A DNA stretch of 64,000 nucleotides from NCBI GenBank assembly GCA_905182575.1, contig CAJJCA010000006.1:55855-119854 (forward strand), in the 5' to 3' direction. The notes beneath the pieces were generated by a model that worked only from the letters and a program-made list of their open reading frames with translations, did not search any database and had not been told where the DNA came from. Below, one piece after another: positions 32,229 to 43,739 of this stretch. The translations under genes were made by a program, and so were the position numbers. The stretch's first letter is position 1. Each line of letters begins with the position of its first letter. The stretch comes from an uncultured Flavobacteriaceae bacterium (lineage in GTDB: Bacteria; Bacteroidota; Bacteroidia; Flavobacteriales; Flavobacteriaceae).

Positions 32229-35200
32229 ATGCGAATGAAATCTCTTAAATTTAAGAAATTTATAAATAGTGTGAATCAGGGTTCATTTCAAATAATAAAT
32301 GCAGCAGCAGGATCAGGGAAAACGTTTTCTTTGGTTTATCTGTATTTAAAAAAGTTACTTTCGGCCGAAACTGACGATGTCTTTAGGTCAATGCTTGCCT
32401 TAACGTTTACCAATAAGGCAGTAAATGAAATGAAAGGTAGGATTTTAAATTTCTTATTCTTCCTTTATTGATGTAAATAATGAAAAAATCATTGCGATTC
32501 ATCAAATGTTGATCAAAGACCTTGATTTAAGTGAAAAGATTTTACAGGATAAATCAAGACGTGTTTTAAAAAAAATCCTACATGAATATGCAGCTTTTGA
32601 GGTCATTACCCTTGATAGTTTTACCCATAAAATCATTAGAACTTTCGCTCGAGATTTGAAAATTCCTTTAAGTTTTGAAGTGGCGATTGAAAGTGATCAA
32701 ATATTAGAAGAATTAACAGAAAGTATTCTTGAAAAAGCAGGAGTTGATAAAGATTTAACAAAAATTTTGGTTGCCTTCAGTCTTTCAAAAACAGAAGAAT
32801 TACGCAGTTGGGATATTGGAAAAGATCTTTATGATTTTTCAAAATTATTGCTTAACGAAAACGATCGTCTTCCTCTAATAAGTCTTAAAGAAAAAAGTTT
32901 AGAGGATTTTTCAGAGCAAAAAAAACGATTTGAAGTAGCGCTAAAAACAACGCAAAAAGATTTGATCTTAATAGGAAAAGAAGCCCTTGAAATCATCAAA
33001 TCTAATGGAATTGAAAAGGAAGATTTTTTAAGAAAAGGGATCATTTATAATCATTTCAAAAAACATTCCGATGGCGTTTATGAGGGCATCTACAGTAACA
33101 AGCTGAGCGCTGATTTGCTAGAGGGAAAAGCATTGTATGCGAAAACTTTGGACGAAAATAAAAAAGAAATTATAGATCGCATTCAGCCGCAACTTACTGA
33201 GAAGTATTTTGAGGCCAAACCCAAGGTTGGTAAGGTAATGATTTTAAAGGATTTAATAAAGTATTGGGTTCCCGTATCATTGATCAATGAATTGGAAAAA
33301 GGCTTAGAAGACTTTCAGAATTCTGAACAACGAATGCTTTTGGGTCGATTTAATGAAATCATTGCCAAAACAATAGCCAACCAACCCGTACCTTATATTT
33401 ATGAACGCTTGGGAGAGAAATATCGACATTATTTTATTGATGAGTTTCAGGATACCTCTCGATTGCAATGGCAAAATTTAATCCCATTAATAGCAAATGC
33501 ACTGGAAAGCCTAGACGACCAACAAAAGCTGGGCTCTTTACTTTTAGTTGGAGATCCAAAACAGGCGATCTATCGCTGGCGAGGGGGAGACAATCAGCAG
33601 TTTTTGAATTTACTCGATCAACAGTCCCCTTTTCAAATCCCTTCTGAAACTGAAAACTTAGACACCAACTACCGGAGTTGTGATTCAGTTGTTACGTTTA
33701 ATAATAATTTTTTCTCTTTTGTGGGAGGTGAAGTTAAAGATACGCAACAAAAATCTATGTATTCTGAGCAGACCCAACAGAAGTTAAACAATAAAGACGG
33801 TGGATATGTTGAGATAACTTTTATTGAAAACACAAGAAAAAAGGAGGACACAATTCCGATTTATCAGCAACAAACCATCAGGTGTTTACAGCAAGCACAA
33901 AACTATGGTTTTTTATGGGAAGAAATGGCAGTTTTGGTTCGGAAAAAGAAACAAGCAAGTTTAATTGCCGAGATTCTTCAAGAGCATGAAATCCCTTTTG
34001 TTTCCTCCGAATCTTTGTCCTTATCCCAGTCTAAAAAAGTTACTTTTTTAATTGCCCTTTGTATGGTCTTTGCATGCAATTGATGATTTAGAACAGCGCA
34101 AGGAAGTTTTAGAGTTTTTATGGATTGAAAAGGAATCTCCAATGGCTTATCACGACCTACTTCAACAGTATCTTTTCGGAGATAAAAATAAATTTTTTCA
34201 ACTCGATCAATAGTGATTTTGAATCTTCGTTTAATCTCGATGTCTTCAGAAGAAACTCACTTTACGATGCCATCGAGTATGCAATTGAGACTTTTGGGAT
34301 GTCAGAAACTATTGACGCCCATCTCACTGCTTTTTTAGACAATATTTTTGAGTTTTCTTTAAAAAATGAATCTGATTTTGTGAGTTATCTCAGTTACTGG
34401 GAACAGAAAGGAAACGCTGTAAACATTTCCACCCCAGAAGGAATCAATGCTGTAAAGATTTTAACCATTCATAAAGCAAAAGGCCTCGAATTTCCAGTGG
34501 TTGTTATTCCTTTTGCTGAAGAAGAATTATCCGTTTCTTTAAATGATAAAATAATTTACCCTATCGATGAGGAATACGGAAATGATTTTGAGTGGGGAAG
34601 GATTAATTTTTCATCTAAATTGAAACTGCTAGGCCAACCAGGAGAGGCATTTTATGAAGAGAAGATTAGGCAAGATCATATGGACTCGTTAAACACATTA
34701 TATGTGGCATTAACCCGAGCTGTTTCTCAGTTGTACCTTATCTGTCCACTTGAGAAAGACAACATAGTAGCTACCAAGAGTTATTCTGCTTTAATCAATC
34801 ACTTTGTAAAAAATCAAGGGCATAATCCAACCTTAGAAAACCCTTTTTGTTGGGGAGAAATCACTCAGGGGCGAGAAAAGGAAGAAGAGAAAATCCCACC
34901 CTTATTACCAGAGTTTAAAATCTCTACCCATTGGCAAAAACACCTTTGGTTTCAGATCTATGCTGGGGAAAATGAAGAGACCGCTCAGGCAAGGAGTAGG
35001 GGGCTTTTGATTCACGATCTGTTAGGAGAAATAGTTAGTGAAGAGGATATAGTGCCTCTGGTATTAAATGCTGTAGAAAAGGGTTTGTTTAGAAGTGATG
35101 AGATAGAATACTATAATGATTTATTATATAAAGTCACTTCGCATGAAGTGCTTAAGCCCTATTATAAAAAGGGTAGTGATTGTTTTTAATGAGCAAGATA

Positions 35201-35412
35201 TTTTGGTGCCAAATGCTTCTTTTGTTAGACCAGATCGGGTTGTTAAATCAAGTGAAGGTTGGATTATTATCGATTATAAAACAGGCAAATACCAACCAAA
35301 GCATGAGGATCAATTGCGTCAGTATGAAGAAATTTTAAATCGTTTTGAAACCAAAGTTTATAAGAAATATTTGGTCTATATAGACAATGAAATTGAGGTA
35401 AAAAATATTTAA
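32229..35412 (+). CDS. addA: AddA-like UvrD/PcrA helicase-nuclease (frame broken four times)
   Basis: This is a DNA helicase of about 1060 residues for double-strand break repair. Motif I is INAAAGSGKTFSLVYL, motif Ia is ALTFTNKAVNEMK, motif II is HYFIDEFQDTSRLQW, motif III/IV is LVGDPKQAIYRWRGG, then motif V TIHKAKGLEFPVVVIPF and motif VI LYVALTRAVSQLYL. The C-terminal region ends in a RecB-type nuclease motif, IIIDYKTGKYQP. Frame breaks lie near 32450, 34050, 34190 and 35165. It is followed 4 bp later by the AddB-like gene, so the pair probably works as an AddAB/RecBCD-type end-resection complex. Confidence 0.88.
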
Positions 35413-35416
35413 AAGA

Positions 35417-38125
35417 ATGAAGAGTTTTTTAGATGAAGTTGCTCAAGAAATCATTTCCTCAAAGCACCCCTTTGAGCAAATAAAAATTATTGTACCCAGT
35501 CGAAGAGCAACACTTTTTTTAAAAAATGCCTTAGCGGCTCAAATTGATCAACCTCAGTTTGCTCCTGAAATTGTTAGCATTGAAAGTTTTGTTGAGGAGC
35601 TTTCAGGATTAGAGAAAATTGCGCACATCAACTTGTTATACGAGTTTTATGAGATCTATCAAAAACATACTCCGGAAAAGGAACAAGATGGCTTTGATGC
35701 TTTTTTAGGTTGGGCCTCAATTGTGCTCGCTGATTTCAACGAAATGGATGCACATCTTGTTGATGCCAAAGTATTTTTTGAATATCAAGCTTCATTATAT
35801 GAAATACAAGAATGGGCACAAGAAGAATCATCTACTCCATTAATTAATAATCATCTCAATTTTTGGAAACGACTCCCGCTTTTATACGAGCGTCTGAATG
35901 ATCAGCTATACAATCAACAAAAAGGAATGTTGGGAATGTTGTTTAGAGAGGCTGTCGCTAATTTAGAGCACTACACTCAAGGGACAGAAAAGCAACATTT
36001 TTTTGTAGGGTTTAATGCTTTAAATAAATCTGAATCTCAAATAATTCAAGAGTTTGTTTCTCAGGAGGCAGGCAGAGTGATTTGGGATATTGACCGTTGT
36101 TTTTTTGAAGATGATATTCATTCTGCGGGAAAATTCATTCGGAAATATTATGAGCAATGGGGTTTAATAAGTGGTGAAGAAAAACCTATTTTTAAAGATG
36201 AACTTTTGCCAGTCTAAAAATATCAACTTGGTTGGAGTGACAAAAAATATTGCACAAGCAAAGTATGCAGCTCAATTGGCAGAAGGTATCCAAGAAAAAG
36301 GGAGTGATGAGAAAACTGCTGTTGTTTTGGGTAATGAATCTCTTTTGATTCCTGCGCTTTCCTCTCTTTCAGTTGCCCAGAAAAAATGGAATGTAACCAT
36401 GGGCTATCCACTGGAGGAAACAACTGCAGCAACTTTTTTTGATACTTTTTTAAAATTACATTCCAATGTTTCAAAGGGTAGTTTTTATTTTAAAAATTTA
36501 CAATCGTTTTTCACCACTGCTTGGTGCGATGCGCTTTTTGAATCTAAAAAAATTAATATACAAGGAAGACTTTCTGAGTTGAGAAAAAAGAATTTAAGTT
36601 ATGTTTCTCCATCTTTTTTCTTAGACAAAGAAGATTCAGTTTCCTTAAGTACTATTTGTTTTAAGCCTTTCACAACAGTTGCTGACATGCTTGAGCGTCT
36701 GGTGCAATTGTCTGAACATTTTATCGTCTTTTTAGAAAGTCAAAAAGGAGAAGAAGCATTGTTACACCTTGCCTATTTCCAACGGTTTAGACAAAACTTT
36801 AATCAAATGATTTTGATCAATCAGAAGCATCCGTTTGTAAAAAGTATTTCATTATTGGTGTTAATTTTTAAAGAGTTAACCAAGTCTGAAAAAATTGATT
36901 TTGTGGGTGAACCACTCATGGGAATTCAGTTTATGGGATTACTTGAAACCCGTCTTTTAGATTTTGATAACATCATCATTACTAACTTGAATGAGGGAAT
37001 ACTTCTAACACCTGGTCTTTAACAGTTTCTTTTTTACCTTTTGATTTAAAGAAAAAATTTGGTCTTCCAACTTTCGTAGAAAACGATGCTATTTATACTT
37101 ATCATTTCTACCGATTACTCCAAAGAGCAAAAAATGTGTATTTGCTATACAACACAGAAAGTGATGGTCTCAATGCCGGCGAAAAGAGTCGATTCTTACA
37201 TCAGCTTATTTTTGAAAAGCAGCCTAATCACAAGCTTGTTGAACAACAATTGACATTGGACTATCAGCCACCCGCCACTCCTATTTCGACGGTTGTTAAA
37301 AACGATGAAATAATGAATAAGCTTAACGCCATTGCAGTCAAGGGTTTTTCGCCATCTTCTCTTTCGTTGTATTTGAGAGATCCTCTAGCGTTCTATTATC
37401 AAAGGGTTTTAGGGATTTCTGAAACTCAAAAAATGGAGAATTCCATTAACAATATGGATAAAGGAACTTTGGTGCATGAGGTGGTGGAGAATCTATTCAC
37501 CCCATTTATTGGAAAAACATTAACAGTTGAAGATTTTGATTCAATGTTTGAGTGTTTGCCGTCTTTGATGGAAGAGAAATATAAAAGTATTTACCACGGA
37601 AATAAAAAGCGAACAGGTCAATCACAGATTTTTGAAGTACTTCAAAAATCTGTGATTGATCTTTTAAACGAGGAGAAAAAAATCGTAAAGCAAGGGGACC
37701 AGCTAAAGGTTCTCTACTTGGAGAAAAAATTTGAAAAGGAAATCTCTATTCCAGGGGTGTCTCAACCCGTAAAACTGATTGGTGTGGTGGATCGCATTGA
37801 TGAGTTAAATGGCACTTTGAGAATTATAGATTATAAGACGGGTCGAGTCAATCCAAATCAACTAATAACTCCCGAATGGGATTTGCTTTTGACTAATAGA
37901 GACTATGCTTACTTGTTTCAAATTTTGCTGTATTCTTATGTGCATCCAGAATTCATCAGTAGTTATAAAACTGTCGAAGCGGGAATTATTTCATTTAGAA
38001 ATTTACCCAGCTATTTTATGAAATTTTCCACTAAATTTAATAAAAGCGATCCCCTTGTTTCTCAAGGTATTTGTGAGGTGAACCTGTCTAAGTTTGAAGA
38101 AATTTTATTTGAGATTATTCTTTGA
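35417..38125 (+). CDS. addB: AddB-like PD-(D/E)XK nuclease partner (frame broken twice)
   Basis: About 903 residues are encoded, partner of the helicase gene upstream. The N-terminus IKIIVPSRRATLFLKNAL is a degenerate helicase-like start typical of AddB/RexB-type proteins of Bacteroidota. The C-terminal nuclease domain begins near FSPSSLSLYLRDPLAFYYQRVL and contains GTLVHEVVENLF, GVVDRIDEL and the catalytic IIDYKTGRVNP. Frame changes lie near 36208 and 37018. A perfect 42-bp palindrome (37618-37659) is inside the nuclease domain coding region without breaking the frame. Confidence 0.82.
37618..37659. repeat. Perfect 42-bp palindrome inside the AddB-like gene
   Basis: The 21-base arm 37618-37638 (TCAATCACAG...TTTGAAGT) is the exact reverse complement of 37639-37659 (ACTTCAAAAA...TGTGATTGA), with no loop. 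The translation across it, SQIFEVLQKSVID, reads as normal protein, so it does not look like a fold-back artefact of the DNA preparation. Confidence 0.9.
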
Positions 38126-38213
38126 GATCTTTAACCAAAAAATAAATTTCATTCATAAAAATTAACACAGTAGATTTTATGTTAACTTTTTTTCATCTAT
38201 TTAATTAACTTCC

Positions 38214-38982
38214 ATGAAGAAAGAAGAAGAAGGAATAGATAAGAAACAGTTGAGTTGGTTCATGCGAATCATTACGCTTGGAGATCGATTTTCAGTTCAG
38301 GACTTCTATGATCGAATCAAAAAAGGATTTGTTGAGTTTTTAATTGTATTTTTTGGTGTATTGGTCTCTTTTGGTGTAGAAAGTCAGGGAGAAGACTTTG
38401 GAGATCGAGAGTCGAACATTGATAATTTGATTGGTTTAAGGGATGAAATGCAAGATATCCAAACCTATACTCAAGATTATATACAGGAAAACCAATGGAT
38501 TAAAGCACTCTACAAAGCACTTTATGATCAGTGGGAGGATAACAATGAGAATGTTTTTATTTTTCTAGATCAAGAAGATGAAGAGCCTTATTCACCGTTG
38601 TCTTTTTATACTAATTATAATCCTTTTAACCCTCCTCGTGTGGTTTACGAGTCGATTAAACTGGATGGAACATTCCGATTTTTAGGTTCAGAAGTAGGAA
38701 GGTTTGTCAACGACACCTATGACGGAACTGACTTAAAGTATTTGATCTTAAATACCGATAGGGAAGAAAAAGTTTACGTGGATCAATTTGAAGGCACGTG
38801 TTGCCAATAAATGGATTTATGAATTAGATCAGATCGATCTTTATGAAGTTGATTTCTGGATTAAAAACAGAAATTATATACAGGATGACAGATTTTTAAA
38901 ATATAACTTGTTCAAAAGATTGGGGCTATGGGATCAAATTTCAGAACAGCTTGTTGAATACGATCAAACCCTAGGGGAATAA
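38214..38982 (+). CDS. Membrane protein of unknown function, DUF6090-like (frame broken once)
   Basis: The protein has about 256 residues. A basic N-terminal region with SVQDFYDRIKKGFVEF leads into one membrane helix (LIVFFGVLVSFGVE), followed by a long charged, probably helical part facing outward (REEKVYVDQF, KNRNYIQDDRF). The frame changes near 38793, where an extra G turns QFKARVANKW into a false end. The single N-terminal helix with a FFGVLVSFG pattern resembles DUF6090-type proteins of Bacteroidota, but I am not certain of the family. It lies alone between addB and the convergent crtI. Confidence 0.65.
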
Positions 38983-39032
38983 TATTAAAAAACTAGACTC
39001 CGTGATTAAACAGAAGAGTGATCAATTTACTT

Positions 39033-40506
39033 TTATCTATTGGTGGTGGTAGCTTTTTCTATTAAGCCCGCAATCAATTTACCTGAAATTAAAGCTGGTG
39101 GCACTCCTGGTCCAGGAACGGTAAGTTGACCCGAGAAAAATAAATTCTCTACTTTTTTACTTTTAAGTTTTGGTCTTAAAAAAGCAGTCTGCAACAGTGT
39201 GTTTGCCATTCCATAGGCATTCCCCTTGTAAGAGTTATATTCAGATTTAAAATCATTAACACAGAAGGATTTTCTAAACAAAATATCGTTTCTTAAACTT
39301 TGACCAGTCAGTTCTTCCAAGCGTTGAAATACAATCTCGAAATACTTCTCTCTTAAAGACTCTGTATCTTCTAATCCTGGAGCAATGGGAACCAATAAAA
39401 AACACCCTTCTTTTCCTTTTGGTGCCATTGAAGCATCACTTTTGGAAGGGAAATTCGCATAAAACATAGGCTCTTTTGGCCATTTTGGATCATCATAAAT
39501 ACTTTCGGCGTGTACATCAAAATCCACATCAAAAAACAAGGTGTGATGGGATACATTTTTAACTTTTTTATCCAAACCAATAAAGAACAACAGTGAAGAT
39601 GGAGCAAACACCTTCTTAGACCAATAGGCCTCACTGTAAGCCCTGTGCTCAGGCTCAAGGAGTGTTTCGGTATGGTGATAGTCGGCGCCACTTAAAACCA
39701 CATCGGATAAGATTTCTTCCCCTTTAATTATAACACCAAAGGCTTTCTTGTTTTTTACCAAAATAGACTCAATAGGACTGTTGAGTTCAATTTTAACTCC
39801 AAGGCTTTCGGCAAGTACAACCATTCCCTTTACAATGCTGTACATCCCTTCTTTTCGATGCCAGGTGCCTAATCCAAAATCTGCATAATTCATAAAATTA
39901 TAAAAGGCAGGAGTGTTGGATGGCTTTGTTCCTAGAAACAAAACAGGAAACTGAAGTATTTGAGCCAGTTTCGAGTCTTTAAATTCCTTAACAACTTCTC
40001 GTTTTACAGTAGTAAAAAAATAGCCTAGTTTTTTAATGGTATCAGGAGTTACTAGCTCTAGAAGTGATATTCCGGGACGATAAACCAACTCATCAATTGC
40101 GATTTTATAGTTATGAGCGGCCTTTCCTACAAACCGTTTTAACTTCTTAGCACTTCCAGCTTCAACCTTTTCAAATTCTGCATAAATTTTTTCTAAGGAA
40201 TCGCCAATCATCATATAATCATCTTTTCCAAAATATACTTGGTAGCCAGGATCAAGACGATCCAACTGGTAATAATCACTTGGTTTTTTTCCAAAGTCAG
40301 AGAAAAACTTTTCAAAAACATCTGGCATCCAATACCATGAGGGGCCTATATCAAAAACAAAACCATCTTGGTGTATTTGTCTTGCGCGTCCACCAGGACT
40401 ATTGTTTTTTTCGAAGATTGTAACTTGATTTCCAGCTTGTGCCAGATAACAAGCCGGCAGATAGGGAGGAAAATCCTGATCCAATAATGGTAATTTTTCT
40501 TTTCAT
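39033..40506 (-). CDS. crtI: Phytoene desaturase CrtI (frame broken near the N-terminus)
   Basis: This FAD enzyme of about 491 residues introduces double bonds into phytoene on the way to lycopene. The true N-terminus, KRKITIIGSGFSSLSA with the FAD-binding GxGxxxL pattern, is read from ATG 40506; an extra base at about 40454 breaks the frame. Further motifs are GGRARQIHQDGFVFDIGPSWYWMP and the C-terminal FFSGQLTVPGPGVPPALISG. Another desaturase-type gene (42258) lies 1.7 kb away. No phytoene synthase is in the window. Confidence 0.88.
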
Positions 40507-40553
40507 GAGCCTAGTAAAGATATCTTTATTTTAGATGAAAATAAAATAATTAA

Positions 40554-41279
40554 TTACTTCTTAGGATACTTAATTGGTGATGCTTTTTCTTCTCGCACCA
40601 ATCGAATTTCTTCAACGAACGATGCACTAATAATTCCTGTTGGGATGGCTACGACTCCAATTCCAATTAAAGAAATTAGGGAAGCGAATATTTTACCACC
40701 AATAGTTACTGGGTAGACATCCCCGTAACCAACCGTTGCCAGAGAGACGGTTGCCCACCAAATTGATTCCGAGATACTTGAGAACTTTTCAGGTTGTGTT
40801 TCATTTTCTAAGTAGTAAATCGCAGATGCAGAAAACAAAATCATTAAAGCAGAAAGAAAAAGGGTAAACCTCAGCTCGTTTTTTACTGAAGACAGCGCTT
40901 TGGTAAAAAGCTTTAATGAAGAGCTGTCCCTTCCTAATTTGAAAATTCGAGTTAAACGGAAAAGCCTTAATATTCTGAGAAAACGTCCATCTACTTTTAT
41001 AAACGTGTTTAAGTAAAATGGCAAAATTGAAATCAAATCAATTATTCCAAAAACACTAAAAACATACTTAGAGACTCCTTTTAGTTTGTCATCTTTAAAA
41101 GCAATGAAAACTCTGTAGAGATATTCAAAAGAGAAAATAAAAATAGAAGTCCTTTCAAAAATTCCAAATGCATTTCCATAAGCCAAGCTAAGGCTGACGT
41201 GCGATTCCATAATCATCGCAACGATGTTCAGGATAATCAACACATAGATAAACTTATCAAATAAAACTGGAGACTTCAC
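40554..41279 (-). CDS. Voltage-gated potassium channel-type ion transporter
   Basis: This intact 241-residue protein has a six-helix channel layout. The S4-like voltage sensor has repeated Arg/Lys every third position (RFLRILRLFRLTRIFK). The pore loop carries the K+ selectivity filter TVGYGD, followed by a final helix (IFASLISLIGIGVVAIPTGI). It belongs to the Kv-like bacterial channels. A 28-codon membrane micro-ORF lies 5 bp upstream on the same strand. Confidence 0.92.
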   Translation of the reverse strand: MKSPVLFDKFIYVLIILNIVAMIMESHVSLSLAYGNAFGIFERTSIFIFSFEYLYRVFIAFKDDKLKGVSKYVFSVFGIIDLISILPFYLNTFIKVDGRFLRILRLFRLTRIFKLGRDSSSLKLFTKALSSVKNELRFTLFLSALMILFSASAIYYLENETQPEKFSSISESIWWATVSLATVGYGDVYPVTIGGKIFASLISLIGIGVVAIPTGIISASFVEEIRLVREEKASPIKYPKK

Positions 41280-41284
41280 CTAAT

Positions 41285-41371
41285 TTAATTTTTAGACATA
41301 TCAATGAAAATCACTATGAGTACAATCACGGTAGTTATTATGACTGAGACTGCTACGGAAAATATGGACAT
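41285..41371 (-). CDS. Candidate 28-residue single-helix membrane microprotein
   Basis: ATG 41371 to TAA 41285 encodes 28 residues: MSIFSV, then an Ile/Val-rich stretch of about 18 residues (AVSVIITTVIVLIVIFI), then DMSKN. This is a classic single membrane helix with a short charged tail. It ends 5 bp before the K+ channel start and is preceded 19 bp upstream by a TAnnTTTG match, so it would be the first cistron of the channel transcript. I know of no named family. Too short for standard gene callers; conservation is the test. Confidence 0.45.
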   Translation of the reverse strand: MSIFSVAVSVIITTVIVLIVIFIDMSKN

Positions 41372-41389
41372 AATAATATAGTTATACTT

Positions 41390-41397
41390 CAAATATA
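41390..41397 (-). promoter_or_regulatory. Bacteroidota -7 element before the microprotein/K+ channel
   Basis: Minus-strand TATATTTG matches TAnnTTTG. It lies 19 bp before the micro-ORF ATG and 111 bp before the channel ATG, so the micro-ORF fits as the first coding unit. The gap 41398-41562 holds nothing else I recognise. Confidence 0.4.
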
Positions 41398-41562
41398 TGG
41401 AATTTTGATTATTTCAGATTGTACATCAAGTTTATTTATGCAAAATGGAGAGATATTTCAAGGAAATAATTTTTTAATAGCATTTTTTTAAAACATGATC
41501 AATTTAATTAATTCATATTCTTCAATTCTTTTTACCTTAGTTTTAATTCTAAAACTATACAT

Positions 41563-42261
41563 ATGGTCAGTTTTACCACTGTCACTTTTTTTAAATTTAA
41601 TTCCCACAAATTTTGGGCATTTAAACAAATGGGACTGATGCCGATGCACTTGTCAAAAGTTAAGGGCCTTTTGTTTTTTAAGCTAATGGGAACCGGTGGA
41701 GGTAATGGTTTTAGTCTTTGGCCAGACTTTGGTACTTATGCTTTATTGGGTGTATGGAATTCTGAAAAAGAAGCCAATGATTTTTACTCAAAAAGTACTA
41801 TGATTAAAAAGTACATGAAAAAAGTAAATGTTTTCAGGACAATAAAACTTAATCCGATTCACAGTCATGGACTTTGGAGTGGTCAAAATCCTTTTCAATT
41901 GAAGAAGAAAATAAAACCAAATATTGATCCCACGGCTCCTGTAGCAGTAATTACCCGCGCAACTTTGAAATGGAACCGCTTGTTACCATTTTGGAAATCA
42001 GTACCCGCTGCAAGTGCTGCCATAGAAAATGCAAAAGGAGTGTCCTTTTTTAAGGGAATTGGCGAATGGCCTTTTGTTCAGCAAGCGACTTTGAGTCTTT
42101 GGGAAAACATGGAAGCGGTTAAGACCTTTGCTTATAAAGGGAAAGCACATGCAGAGATTATAAAAAAAACAAAATCTCAAGGCTGGTATAGCGAAGATCT
42201 TTTCGCAAGATTTCATTTAATCTCAGACACAGGATTTAAAAAAACAGAAGATATTAAATGA
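41563..42261 (+). CDS. crtA: CrtA-type carotenoid oxygenase (spheroidene monooxygenase family)
   Basis: This intact 232-residue protein resembles spheroidene monooxygenase: FWAFKQMGLMP at the N-terminus, FKLMGTGGGNGFSLWPDF, YALLGVW, the RATLKWNRLLPFWKSVP motif, and ending FARFHLI. CrtA enzymes add oxygen at C-2 of acyclic carotenoid ends; a flavobacterial branch makes the 2'-hydroxyl of myxol. It overlaps the next gene by 4 bp (ATGA) and starts a crtA-crtD-cruF operon. Confidence 0.85.
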   Translation: MVSFTTVTFFKFNSHKFWAFKQMGLMPMHLSKVKGLLFFKLMGTGGGNGFSLWPDFGTYALLGVWNSEKEANDFYSKSTMIKKYMKKVNVFRTIKLNPIHSHGLWSGQNPFQLKKKIKPNIDPTAPVAVITRATLKWNRLLPFWKSVPAASAAIENAKGVSFFKGIGEWPFVQQATLSLWENMEAVKTFAYKGKAHAEIIKKTKSQGWYSEDLFARFHLISDTGFKKTEDIK

Positions 42262-43739
42262 AGACAGCGGTTGTGATCGGTGCAGGAATTGCTGGAATTG
42301 CCGCCAGTATAAGAATGGCAAAAAAAGGATATCAAGTTGATGTTTATGAAGCAAATGATTATCCCGGAGGAAAGCTCAGTGCATTTACGTTGGGAGAGTA
42401 TCGATTTGACGCTGGCCCCTCTTTGTTTACGATGCCCGACTATGTAACAGAACTTTTTGATCTGTCTGAAGAAGACCATCGGGATTCTTTTAATTTTAAA
42501 AAGAAAGAAATTGCATGCAAGTATTTTTGGGAGGATCAGACTCAAATTACCGCTTATGACAATCAAGAGCTTTTTTTTAAAGAAATTCAGGAAAAATTAA
42601 ACATTGATACTAAACCATTAAAAAAATATTTAACGCGAGCCAAAAAAAAATTTGATTTAATAGCGCCACTTTTTCTGGAAAAATCACTGCATCAGCTCAA
42701 GACTTTTTTAAACTTAGATACTCTAAAGGCCTTGTCTAGTTTAAGCCTTTATGAAATCAATCAAACTCTGCACAGCGTCAATTCAAAGCAATTGAAAGAA
42801 CCACATTTGATTCAGATGTATGATCGCTATGCTACTTATAATGGCTCTAGTCCATTTAAAACTCCTGGAATAATGACCCTTGTTCAACACCTCGAACAGG
42901 AATTTGGAACTTTTATTCCTGAAGGCGGAATGGAACAAATCTCGCACTCGCTTTATGAACTGGCAAAACGACAGGGAGTCAAATTTCACTTCAGCGAACA
43001 GGTGGAGGAAATTATTACCGATAAGGGAAGAACAACAGGGGTTGTGGTGAATAATGTTAAGATCAATTACGATGTCATTATTTCCAATATGGATATTTAT
43101 CCAACCTATCGAAAATTGCTTAAAAACAAGCCAGCCCCTGAGCGCGTTCTGGCACAAGAACGATCCAGTTCAGCAGTTATTTTTTATTGGGGGATTAAGC
43201 ATTCTTTTCCAGATCTGGACTTACATAATATCTTTTTTTCCAATGATTATAAAAATGAATTTGATTTTATTTTTAATAAAAATGAGCTTTCTGACGACTT
43301 TACGATTTACCTTAATATTTCCTCAAAAGATGTTCCAAAAGATGCGCCTGATGGGTGCGAAAACTGGTTTGTGATGATCAATACCCCGTCCGACAAAGGT
43401 CAGGATTGGGATTTAATAACCACCGGATTAAGAAAAAGAGTTATTCATAAATTGAATAAAATATTAAAAACTGATTTGGAAAAATTTATTGAGGTGGAAC
43501 AGGTATTGACACCGCCTTTGATTGAAGAAAAAACAGCTTCCTATGGAGGGGCATTGTACGGAAGTTCAAGTAATAATAAAATGGCTGCCTTTTTAAGGCA
43601 TCCAAATTTCACTTCCAAAATCAAAAATTTATATTTTTGTGGAGGCAGTGTTCATCCAGGTGGAGGAATTCCACTTTGTTTATTGTCAGCAAAAATCACA
43701 ACTGACTTAATCCCTAAAGGAACTGATGATACCGATTAA
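42258..43739 (+). CDS. crtD: Carotenoid 3,4-desaturase CrtD-like
   Basis: This intact 493-residue FAD desaturase of the CrtI/CrtD family has the N-terminal dinucleotide motif AVVIGAGIAGIAASIRMAKKG, then GGKLSAFTLGEYRFDAGPSLFTMP, and the C-terminal YFCGGSVHPGGGIPLCLLSAK. Placement between crtA and cruF, rather than with a phytoene synthase, favours a 3',4'-desaturase role on a hydroxylated end group. The other desaturase (39033) is then the phytoene desaturase. The assignment is by context and motif, not by alignment. Confidence 0.82.
   Translation: MKTAVVIGAGIAGIAASIRMAKKGYQVDVYEANDYPGGKLSAFTLGEYRFDAGPSLFTMPDYVTELFDLSEEDHRDSFNFKKKEIACKYFWEDQTQITAYDNQELFFKEIQEKLNIDTKPLKKYLTRAKKKFDLIAPLFLEKSLHQLKTFLNLDTLKALSSLSLYEINQTLHSVNSKQLKEPHLIQMYDRYATYNGSSPFKTPGIMTLVQHLEQEFGTFIPEGGMEQISHSLYELAKRQGVKFHFSEQVEEIITDKGRTTGVVVNNVKINYDVIISNMDIYPTYRKLLKNKPAPERVLAQERSSSAVIFYWGIKHSFPDLDLHNIFFSNDYKNEFDFIFNKNELSDDFTIYLNISSKDVPKDAPDGCENWFVMINTPSDKGQDWDLITTGLRKRVIHKLNKILKTDLEKFIEVEQVLTPPLIEEKTASYGGALYGSSSNNKMAAFLRHPNFTSKIKNLYFCGGSVHPGGGIPLCLLSAKITTDLIPKGTDDTD

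Noticed and set aside
32229..38125. Anti-phage helicase-nuclease system
   Set aside because: Size, motif set and tandem order fit a housekeeping AddAB/RecBCD-type recombination pair; no defence genes are nearby.
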